The notes under the pieces: model-generated
What the model was told of the DNA's origin: nothing
Databases searched by the model: none
What the model saw: only the letters and a program-made list of their open reading frames with translations
Shown here: positions 40,199 to 46,572 of the stretch, one piece after another
Layout of the letters: each line of letters begins with the position of its first letter
How positions within the stretch are numbered: position 1 is the stretch's first letter
Source: an uncultured Kiritimatiellota bacterium
GTDB lineage: Bacteria; Verrucomicrobiota; Kiritimatiellia; RFP12; UBA1067
Length of the DNA stretch: 46,572 bases
Assembly: GCA_934654805.1 (NCBI GenBank)
Contig: CAKUGW010000007.1
Coordinates: forward strand, 1-46,572
Reading direction: 5' to 3'
Program-made: the position numbers and the translations under genes

Positions 40199-41347
40199 TC
40201 AGAAACACCATTCGCGGTCATGCGCCGCGCCGCCGTCACCGACGCGGAAGACACGCGCCAAGCCGATGTTCTCGTAAAGGCGCTTGACGCCCAAGACATC
40301 AATCATCGGGTGTTTCGTCCGATCCGACTTCCAAACGAACGTCGTGCCAGGCGCGAGCAGCAGCGGATGGCACGGGCCATACCCCTGCGAGACGACGTAG
40401 TTCACGTCGTCCAGGACGCCGTGGCTGTCAAAGTGCGAATCGCCGCAGAAACACGCGGCCAGCCGCCGCTGGGGCTTTCCCGTAAAGTTCCAGGAGACGC
40501 CGTCGCGCGTTCCCGCCTCCGAATGGACGAACGCGGAAAAGATCGCGTGCAGCGTCTCGCCTCCGAAGCCACGTACCCGCTTCGCGTGCGTGAGTGGCTG
40601 CCCCGGCCGCATCCACCGACCAATCGATTCCGCGATGCAATAGTGCTGCATGACGACCGCGCGCCCGTCATCCGGCAACGTCTCAAGCCCTTTCGCGACA
40701 AAGGCGAGCTGTTCCGACGTGAAGCCGTAATCGACCTTCTCGCACGAGTCGAGAAAGAACAGGCGAATGTTCTTGCCGGGGACGTCAAAATAGCCGTAGT
40801 TCCCCTCGCCGCCGAGTACGGCGACGTGTCCATGCGCGGCGGCGAGCGCATTGAACAAACCGAATGCGTCCGTCGAGAACTCCCGGTGCGTCCGTCCTCG
40901 GTCGTGGTTGCCACGGCAGAAGTAGACGGGCCGCTCAAATTCGCGGTAAAGCCGAAACTGCGCGGCGATGCGCCGACGGATGAGCGCGTCCGCTTCGTCC
41001 GCTGGCGGCGTGACGTTCGGATGATCCCAAACGTACTGGAAATCGGCGTCGCCGAGATCGACGAGGGCGTCGGCCCCCAGTTGCCGCACCGCTTCCTGCG
41101 CGATGAGGATGTGGCTCTTCGGATCCGACCAGTCGATCGGATCCGTCACGTCCGGCACACGCGAATGGACGTCGGTAATCGTCACGAACAGCGAAATGTC
41201 CTGTCCGTCTTTCCACTTCTCGATGCGTTCCCGCGCCTCGTCAATCGCCCGCTGCGCCCATGCGGGGAGCGCGCCGCCTGCACCATGCGCACGAGACGCG
41301 AGAGCCCCCGCCGCGCACGCCCCCAGCCAGTCGCGCCGAGTGATCAC
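40199..41347 (-). CDS. Tat-exported calcineurin-like metallophosphoesterase
   Basis: The protein has 382 residues with a twin-arginine signal (VITRRDWLGACAAGALA). Metal-binding motifs of the superfamily are in order: VTITDVHSR, DALVDLGDADFQYVWD, VYFCRGNHDRGRTHRE, AVVMQHYC and CFCGDSHFDSHG. The natural substrate is unknown; exported members act on phosphoesters of nucleotides, lipids or glycans. Translation starts at GTG, and GTGA overlaps the stop of the GH141-like gene, so the two are coupled. This suggests a phosphorylated or decorated glycan as target, which is inference only. Confidence 0.75.
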   Translation of the reverse strand: MITRRDWLGACAAGALASRAHGAGGALPAWAQRAIDEARERIEKWKDGQDISLFVTITDVHSRVPDVTDPIDWSDPKSHILIAQEAVRQLGADALVDLGDADFQYVWDHPNVTPPADEADALIRRRIAAQFRLYREFERPVYFCRGNHDRGRTHREFSTDAFGLFNALAAAHGHVAVLGGEGNYGYFDVPGKNIRLFFLDSCEKVDYGFTSEQLAFVAKGLETLPDDGRAVVMQHYCIAESIGRWMRPGQPLTHAKRVRGFGGETLHAIFSAFVHSEAGTRDGVSWNFTGKPQRRLAACFCGDSHFDSHGVLDDVNYVVSQGYGPCHPLLLAPGTTFVWKSDRTKHPMIDVLGVKRLYENIGLARVFRVGDGGAAHDREWCF

Positions 41348-43500
41348 CGGTCTCTCCCGATCTTCTCGAACGGAATCGCCACGAAGCCCGGAACGAGCTT
41401 CAGGACTGCCGCATCCTTCCGAAGCGTGAAATCGCCGTTGTCGGGATCCGAGAAACCCAGGTCGGCCGACTTCACGCCGTTGGCCGCGATTGGCGTGCCG
41501 CACTCGATCCGCCACGGATTGACGCGCGCCTTCCACGGCCACGGGCGACCGCGAATGACCTCATGGATGACAAGGTTGTCGGAAATCGGCGCCAGCCGGT
41601 CGACGATGTTCGTCATGCGCGGCAGGATGGCGATGTCGTTGAGAATGGAGTTCACGATGACGTTGCGCTGAATCGGGTTGTGTAGCGGCTCGCGCGGGAA
41701 GTCCTGCATCGTCTTCGCGAGGTTCGGAAAGCGGACGCTCCACGGCGGATTCCTGTAGTCCATGCGCTCGCCCTGCGCCTCGAAGTCCCAGTTGCCGGAG
41801 GGCGTGTTCCACTGCTTCCAGGTCATGCCCCGGTTGTCCATGAACACGGCCTCCGCGCAGTTCCAGAAGACGTTGTTGAGGATCGGGTGGTCGCGTCCGC
41901 CGCCGATGAACACGCCGCGCCCCATGTTCTGGAAGACGTTGCCGAACACCTCATCGCCGCAGTCCACGTCGTCGAAGTAGACGCCCGTCGTATGCCCGGG
42001 ATCGTTCTTCGGCCCGCAGTCGTGGATGTAGTTGTAGCGTACGGCGTTGCCCTGCGAGATCCAGCTGCGTCCCGTGTAGAACACGCCCGAATCCGCCGTC
42101 TCGTACACGCACCGGTAGATCTCGTTGTATTCGAAGACATTGTCCACGCCTCCGTAGAGAATCGCGACATGCGGCGCGTCGTGGATCTCGTTGCGCCGAA
42201 CGACCGCCCCGGCGCTCCACGGGATCATCACGCCCGCGCGATACGTCCGCACGTGCTGGGCGAAGTGGTGGATGTGGCAGTTCTCGACAAGGTTCTCGCC
42301 CGAAATCAGGTTCTTCACGTCGCCGCCGCCCATGAAGACGCCCGCCTCGCCGACATTGGCGATTTCGCAGTTCGTGACCTTGAGCCGCGTGCCGTTGGCC
42401 GAGACGCCTGACCCGCCGACGCACGTCACGCGGCAGCCGTCCAGCGTCACGCCTTCGCAGTCCTTCACGTCCACGCCCGTCTTCTGAGACCCCTTGACGT
42501 CAAAGCCGCGAAACGTGAAGTCCTTCAGCTTCAGCATCTGCACCACGGGATTCTCCTGCGTCGCGAGGACGATTTCCGCACGCGCCGGGTCCCCTTTCGG
42601 ATAGAGGTACAGCTTGCGTCCCTTTCGGTCGAGGAAGTATTCGCCCGGCTGGTCGAGTTCCTCGATCAGGTTGAAGGCGTAGAAGCGCCGCTCCTTATGG
42701 CCGAGCGTGCCGCCCGCAATGTTGTACGGCACTTTCGCGGCGAGGCGGACTTCCTTCGTCCTCACGTCGAACGACCCGATCCGCACCGCGCAGTCATACC
42801 AGTCGTGGCACCAGTAGCCGTTCAGCCAGACTCCCTCCTTCAGGTTCCAGCGCGCGAAGCGGCCGCTCGCGTCGTAGACGAATGCGCCCGGATGCTCGAC
42901 CCGCCGCGCCGGATCCGCGCTGTCCTTCTCCGCCCAGCCGTGATCCGTCACGTTCGTGAACGACGTCCACTCCAGCTTGCGGTCGGCCGCGTTCTCGTTC
43001 GGCCAGCGCGCGAGAGTCAGCTCCTCGCCATTCATGTAGAGGAACGGCCCCGGCAGCCCGCGAAACTGGTCGGCAAACGGTTCGAGCGGCACCACGCCCT
43101 TCTTCGCGAGGTCACAGACGATGACCTTCTCGCGTACGGACGGATCGAGCCGCTTCTGGATCTTCGCGTCCGTGATCGCGGCAAAGTCCGATGCCTTCAG
43201 GATCGTGCCGCCGACCAGCCGTGCGCAACGCGGTTCGCGCGCGACCCATGTGGCCCGTCCGTCCTCCTTTCCGAACACGAGGCCCTTCGGCAGGGGGTAG
43301 ATGCCCCTGTCCACGTACACGATCGCCCGTGCATCCGCCGCGAGCCTGCCCGCGCGGCGGTCGTCGCGCACGCGGTCGCGCGCAGCGGCCAGTGTCTTCA
43401 GCGGACGCTTCGGCCCGACTTCGTAAACGGCGGCCGCGCCCTCGCCGTATGCAGTCCCCATCGCAACGATTGCCAACGTCGCAAAAACCAGTGGCCTCAT
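41344..43500 (-). CDS. GH141-like exported right-handed beta-helix glycosidase
   Basis: The protein has 718 residues, a signal peptide (MRPLVFATLAIVAMGTAYGEG) and ribosome site AAAGGA. N-terminal features RPLKTLAAARDRVRD, FLYMNGEELTLARWPNE and YFLDRKGRKLYLYPKGD are typical of the GH141 group. They are followed from about residue 340 by a parallel beta-helix (VEGVTLDGCRV-like turns, NCEIANVGEAGVFMGGG, NCHIHHFAQHV, YNEIYRCVYETADSGVFYTG, NYIHDCGPKNDPGHTTGVYFDD). Characterised GH141 members are alpha-L-fucosidases or xylanases acting on plant cell-wall pectin and xylan. It precedes the phosphoesterase with a 4-base overlap and follows the beta-helix surface protein by 43 bases. Confidence 0.75.
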   Translation of the reverse strand: MRPLVFATLAIVAMGTAYGEGAAAVYEVGPKRPLKTLAAARDRVRDDRRAGRLAADARAIVYVDRGIYPLPKGLVFGKEDGRATWVAREPRCARLVGGTILKASDFAAITDAKIQKRLDPSVREKVIVCDLAKKGVVPLEPFADQFRGLPGPFLYMNGEELTLARWPNENAADRKLEWTSFTNVTDHGWAEKDSADPARRVEHPGAFVYDASGRFARWNLKEGVWLNGYWCHDWYDCAVRIGSFDVRTKEVRLAAKVPYNIAGGTLGHKERRFYAFNLIEELDQPGEYFLDRKGRKLYLYPKGDPARAEIVLATQENPVVQMLKLKDFTFRGFDVKGSQKTGVDVKDCEGVTLDGCRVTCVGGSGVSANGTRLKVTNCEIANVGEAGVFMGGGDVKNLISGENLVENCHIHHFAQHVRTYRAGVMIPWSAGAVVRRNEIHDAPHVAILYGGVDNVFEYNEIYRCVYETADSGVFYTGRSWISQGNAVRYNYIHDCGPKNDPGHTTGVYFDDVDCGDEVFGNVFQNMGRGVFIGGGRDHPILNNVFWNCAEAVFMDNRGMTWKQWNTPSGNWDFEAQGERMDYRNPPWSVRFPNLAKTMQDFPREPLHNPIQRNVIVNSILNDIAILPRMTNIVDRLAPISDNLVIHEVIRGRPWPWKARVNPWRIECGTPIAANGVKSADLGFSDPDNGDFTLRKDAAVLKLVPGFVAIPFEKIGRDR

Positions 43501-43543
43501 TTTCCCTGTCCTTTCTTTTCTCCTCAGATTTCAAGTCTCGCGT

Positions 43544-45094
43544 TCAGCGGAAAAGCAGCAGCGCGCCCCTTTCCCTCTGCCAGCAGGCGTAGCACCCGAC
43601 GCCGACCTTTCCATCCCGGAGGCGCGGCAGCCCCGCCAGGTCCGTTGCCGTCACCATCCAGTCCTCGACCAGCCCGTCCTCGCGCAGGCTTCGGTTCGCA
43701 CGCGTGCACCGAAGAGACCAATACGGCTCCGACGGATCGCGGTCCTTCATGAAGCGCGGCGTCGTGCAGACGAAGTTCCCTTCACCGTCATAGGCGAACG
43801 CGCCATAGGTTTCGCCATAGCCGTTGTGTGTGAGCGTGACCTTGCCGTCCGCCGTCACAGAGACGTTCACGTCGTCCCGCACGGTCTTGCCGCTGACCGT
43901 CCGCGTGTTGCCGAAGAAGAGGCAGTTCTTCACCTCGGCGAACTTCGCGTTCAGGAGGCTGGCGTCCTTCAGGTCGTTTGCGACGAACGTGCAGTTGACG
44001 GCCGTGCAGGGGCTGGACTCGAGCAGTCCGCCCCTGACGAAGGCGTAGGAGCCGGCGGGCAGCGCGTTCGCCGCGAACAGGCAGTTCGTCAGCGCGACGC
44101 TTCCGTTCGTCCGGCAGGCGACCGGGGCAACCGTCATGTTCGAGAAGACGCAGGCCGTGTAGGACCCGGCCTCGTTGCCCTGCCTTCCCGCGAACGTGCA
44201 GCGCGTGAAATTGCAGGCGGCACCGATCGCACCCGAACTCTGGCTGACGACGCCTCCGACGCGGTTGCCTGTCCCGAACGTGCAGTCCCGCACGTCCGCG
44301 CAGCTGTTCAGCGCGCCACCCCAGCGCACGGCATAGTTTCCCTCGAAATGGCAGTCGATGACCGTGCCGCAGCCGTTCAGTGCGCCGCCGTCGCCGACGC
44401 TGCCTGTCACGCTGTTCGCGGCAAACGTGCAGTTGCTGACCATCGGACATCCCGACGCGGCGCCGCCATAATACTGCGCCACGTTCGCCGCGAACGCGCT
44501 GCCGAAGACGCGGCAGTCCGCCGCGCCGCCGCCCGAGCTCGCGAAGCAGTTCGTGAAGACGCAGTCCACGACCGTCGCGTACCGGACGCCCGCGCCGCCG
44601 TTCGGTTCCGTGCCCCTGAACACGCAATTGGAAATGACGAGCGCCGACCACGTCTTCGTGTTGTCCTGATAGCCCTCGACCGCACGGCCGCGCGCGTTCG
44701 TGCAGTCCGCAAAGGTCAGGCCCTCCAGACGCATCGCCCGGTTGCGCGCGTAGACGACCGCATGGTTCGCGCCGCCGCGCAGGACGACCTTGTCGCGTCC
44801 CGCGTTCGGATCGCCGCGCAGCGTGACGCCGCCCGAATAGTAGTTGGGCGGCATCCACGCGCCGATTTTCTCGCTGCCGAAAGCCGTCAGCGCGTCATCC
44901 GGCAGCTGCCATTCGCCCGCCCGGATCGTCACGACGTCTCCGCTCTTGCAGCGCGCGAGCGCGTTCGACACCTGCGTATGGATGTCGGTGAAATCGGGCC
45001 ATCGTTCGTAGTCCGGCACGACGTATTCCGTCGGTTCCGCTCCCGCCGACACGGCCGCAAAGACCGCCGCTCCGCCAATCGTCAACAGCTTCAT
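43544..45094 (-). CDS. exported Cys-rich right-handed beta-helix surface protein (Pmp-like)
   Basis: The protein has 516 residues, with signal peptide MKLLTIGGAAVFAAVSAGAEP and ribosome site AAAAGGAG. From about residue 95 onward it is built of short repeats such as ISNCVFRGT, VVDCVFTNCFASSGGGA, VSNCTFAANSV, VIDCHFEGNYAVRWGGAL, FTRCTFAG and AVNCTFVAND. These are the polymorphic-membrane-protein style beta-helix coils with a Cys in each turn. The C-terminus ends CWQRERGALLLFR, sharing the hydrophobic-plus-Arg tail. No catalytic residues are recognised; adhesion or glycan binding is likely. It sits between the SGNH esterase and the GH141-like gene. Confidence 0.7.
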   Translation of the reverse strand: MKLLTIGGAAVFAAVSAGAEPTEYVVPDYERWPDFTDIHTQVSNALARCKSGDVVTIRAGEWQLPDDALTAFGSEKIGAWMPPNYYSGGVTLRGDPNAGRDKVVLRGGANHAVVYARNRAMRLEGLTFADCTNARGRAVEGYQDNTKTWSALVISNCVFRGTEPNGGAGVRYATVVDCVFTNCFASSGGGAADCRVFGSAFAANVAQYYGGAASGCPMVSNCTFAANSVTGSVGDGGALNGCGTVIDCHFEGNYAVRWGGALNSCADVRDCTFGTGNRVGGVVSQSSGAIGAACNFTRCTFAGRQGNEAGSYTACVFSNMTVAPVACRTNGSVALTNCLFAANALPAGSYAFVRGGLLESSPCTAVNCTFVANDLKDASLLNAKFAEVKNCLFFGNTRTVSGKTVRDDVNVSVTADGKVTLTHNGYGETYGAFAYDGEGNFVCTTPRFMKDRDPSEPYWSLRCTRANRSLREDGLVEDWMVTATDLAGLPRLRDGKVGVGCYACWQRERGALLLFR

Positions 45095-45116
45095 TTGACT
45101 TGCGCTCCTTTTCGTT

Positions 45117-46457
45117 TCACCTGATCTGCTCACCGTCCGTCAGCCGCCGCACGGCAAGCGTCCACGGCTGCGCCCGCGCCTCCTCGGCCATTCGCGCCCG
45201 CAGCACCTTCGCCTGCGCACAGATCTCGGCGGACTTCGCCTTCTGTTCGCGGTAGGACTTGACGCAATTCGCGTAATACGTGTGGTGCGGATTCTTTTCG
45301 AGCGACTTCAGCCACTTGTCGAGGTCTTTCACGCACCGCTCCGTGCGTTCCATGTAGGCCACGTCCCGGAAGGCCGTTTCGAGATTCATGAGCTCGATCA
45401 TCGTCCGCGCGGCAACCTGCGCCTGTCGCTGGGAGGGTGTGTCCCGTGTCGCGATATCCACGCCCGTGGCCAGTTCTGCCGCCTCGAATTCGGCAAACGG
45501 CGTGCCGTCCGCCAGCACCGCATAGCGTCCTTTCGGCAGACCCTTCACCGTCAGGACCTCCCGGTTGAAGCGCGCCGCGAACGGACAGGCCGCCTCAACC
45601 TTCTTCTCCGTGTCGCGCCAGAAGACGTCCAGCCGCGGGAACGGCAGTTTCTTCGGCTCGTACCGAAATCCCTTCTGCGCCGCGCGGGCCGTGAGGTCGA
45701 TCCGCCCGACCTCGCCCGATTCGCCGAGAGCTTCGAGGAACTGCACGGCAAGCAGCAGATGCCCCTCCCACCACGGATGGACGCGGTCGCCGCGCAGGAA
45801 GCCGATTTCGGGATGCCGCTTCAGGATGTCCGTCAGCGGACGGTGAACCTCGATCAGTCCCACGCCGCGCTCGGCCGCAACGGTTCGGACGACTTCCGCC
45901 AGACGCGCGAGCCCCGGCTCGTTGCCGTTCGCCCGGCACGCCGCTTTCGATTCCGTATCATACTGGTCATAGGGCGGCGGCGTGGCGAGGTCGTAGCGAA
46001 CGCCCGCCGCCGTCAGGCTGTCTGCAAGCTTGTTCAGCTCGCGGCGAAAGTCCGAAACGGCCGTCGCGCGCGCCGCCTCGTTCGTCGCGTCCGGCGTCGC
46101 GCTCTCCCACAGGACGAGTTTCGCGTCGTTCATGCCGAACATCACGATGACGCGATCCGGCTTCATCGGCAGCACGTCCCAGTCGAGCCGCTCGCGTCCG
46201 CTGTCCGTCCGGTCGCCGCTGATGCCGGCGTTGAGCAGCGTGACGCCGGACCCCGGATGGCGCAGCTCCTGAAACAGCTGGAGGAAGTAGAGGTACTTGC
46301 CGCTCTTGGTGATCGAGTCTCCGAGAAAGACGACACACTCGCCGGGTCGAAAGGGCTTGGGGACAGGCCCCCTCCCACCTTGGGGACAGGCCCCATCTGC
46401 CTCGGCGACGACGGAAAGGACGGCCATCAACAGCGCAACAAGCCAGATTCGTTTCAT
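45117..46457 (-). CDS. exported SGNH/GDSL esterase (carbohydrate esterase type)
   Basis: The protein has 446 residues with signal peptide MKRIWLVALLMAVLSVVAEA. Four SGNH blocks are seen: VVFLGDSITKSG (Ser, about residue 48), LLNAGISGDRTDSG (Gly), VIVMFGMNDA (Asn) and GDRVHPWWEGH (Asp/His). This fits removal of acetyl or other acyl groups from polysaccharides. A helical C-terminal domain of about 130 residues (TMIELMNLETAFRDVAYMER) follows. Just after the signal peptide the protein is interrupted by a stretch, GACPQGGRGPVPK, coded by two 16-bp direct repeats. It is the first gene of the operon with the beta-helix protein, GH141-like enzyme and phosphoesterase. The group II intron end lies about 40 bases upstream. 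Confidence 0.82.
   Translation of the reverse strand: MKRIWLVALLMAVLSVVAEADGACPQGGRGPVPKPFRPGECVVFLGDSITKSGKYLYFLQLFQELRHPGSGVTLLNAGISGDRTDSGRERLDWDVLPMKPDRVIVMFGMNDAKLVLWESATPDATNEAARATAVSDFRRELNKLADSLTAAGVRYDLATPPPYDQYDTESKAACRANGNEPGLARLAEVVRTVAAERGVGLIEVHRPLTDILKRHPEIGFLRGDRVHPWWEGHLLLAVQFLEALGESGEVGRIDLTARAAQKGFRYEPKKLPFPRLDVFWRDTEKKVEAACPFAARFNREVLTVKGLPKGRYAVLADGTPFAEFEAAELATGVDIATRDTPSQRQAQVAARTMIELMNLETAFRDVAYMERTERCVKDLDKWLKSLEKNPHHTYYANCVKSYREQKAKSAEICAQAKVLRARMAEEARAQPWTLAVRRLTDGEQIR
46356..46394. repeat. two 16-bp direct repeats inside the esterase gene
   Basis: CTTGGGGACAGGCCCC occurs at 46356-46371 and 46379-46394. Each copy is itself near-palindromic (GGGG...CCCC). They encode the linker between signal peptide and catalytic domain. 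Confidence 0.85.
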
Positions 46458-46498
46458 CTTGTAAAATCGACTTTCATTTGAAGTTACGTGGATTGTAT

Positions 46499-46572
46499 GT
46501 AGAGTAGAGACCCACGCCTCGGCTTCGCCGATGCGACTTCCCCCTCATCAAACCGGACGTGCGGATTTCCCG
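46499..46572 (-). ncRNA. 3' end of a group II intron (domains V and VI), truncated by the window edge
   Basis: On the minus strand CGGGAAATCCGCACGTCCGG carries a GAAA tetraloop closed by CGG/CCG and the 3' strand of domain V, followed by TTTGATGAGGGGG. Next comes a domain VI-like stem TCGGC-GAA-GCCGA and the typical 3' end CTCTACTCTAC at 46499. The reverse transcriptase/maturase gene would lie beyond the window. The 3' exon begins ATACAATCC, in the upstream region of the SGNH esterase gene. Confidence 0.75.

Overview
The window looks like a chromosomal segment of a host- or gut-associated member of the Kiritimatiellota (PVC superphylum). This is inferred from the high GC content, dense runs of large secreted glycosidases without SusC/SusD partners, SUMF1-fold surface proteins, LamG and beta-helix surface proteins, and a Verrucomicrobia-style HisKA_3 kinase. 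No rRNA or tRNA was seen. Almost all intact genes are on the minus strand.

Left end (1-9 kb). After a C-homopolymer and the tail of a basic protein, the plus strand carries a small zinc-locus-type membrane protein and a damaged znuA-like gene, followed by nested inverted repeats including a 38-bp perfect palindrome. On the minus strand an operon runs from an amino-acid ABC transporter (ATPase, lipoprotein, permease) into pyrB and a NYN-domain gene. A 938-aa fibronectin-type exported protein follows upstream, then the remains of a pst operon (pstC 3' end, pstA 5' end).

9-12.5 kb. Two HMA-fold metal-binding proteins, rsmB and a eukaryote-like UDP-sugar pyrophosphorylase form a housekeeping block. 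A 350-bp gene-free stretch with several strong hairpins follows.

12.8-26.6 kb. A co-directional set of six genes: DUF5696-like barrel protein, GH92-GH78 fusion, three-domain LamG protein, Asp-box lipoprotein, GH16, and a Tat-exported clan GH-D-like enzyme. In front of it sit a promoter and a short leader ORF that contains a C14 tract. A homologous promoter-leader module lies in front of the GH29-esterase fusion at 38.7 kb.

26.6-35.6 kb. A GH116-like gene and a two-component system (HisKA_3 kinase, NarL-type regulator) diverge from a shared region. Convergent with the kinase operon is a second operon: small secreted protein, SUMF1 protein, ADP-ribosylglycohydrolase-like/GH5 fusion. The same 20-bp palindrome lies just upstream of the -35 element of both glycosidase operons, with identical spacing. 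I infer that the regulator activates both operons that flank it.

35.6-46.6 kb. A graveyard (clpB 3' end, chimeric beta-helix/glycosidase pseudogene) precedes the GH29-esterase fusion. Then come another unidentified 3' gene remnant, rdgB, a chagasin-type inhibitor, and a four-gene operon (SGNH esterase, beta-helix surface protein, GH141-like enzyme, Tat-exported phosphoesterase). The window ends in the 3' end of a group II intron.

Overall this is a secreted glycan-degradation locus predicted to release mannose, rhamnose, fucose, beta-glucan units and acyl groups. Three fused enzymes, a local two-component regulon, shared leader ORFs and a shared C-terminal tail on exported proteins are the points most worth following up.
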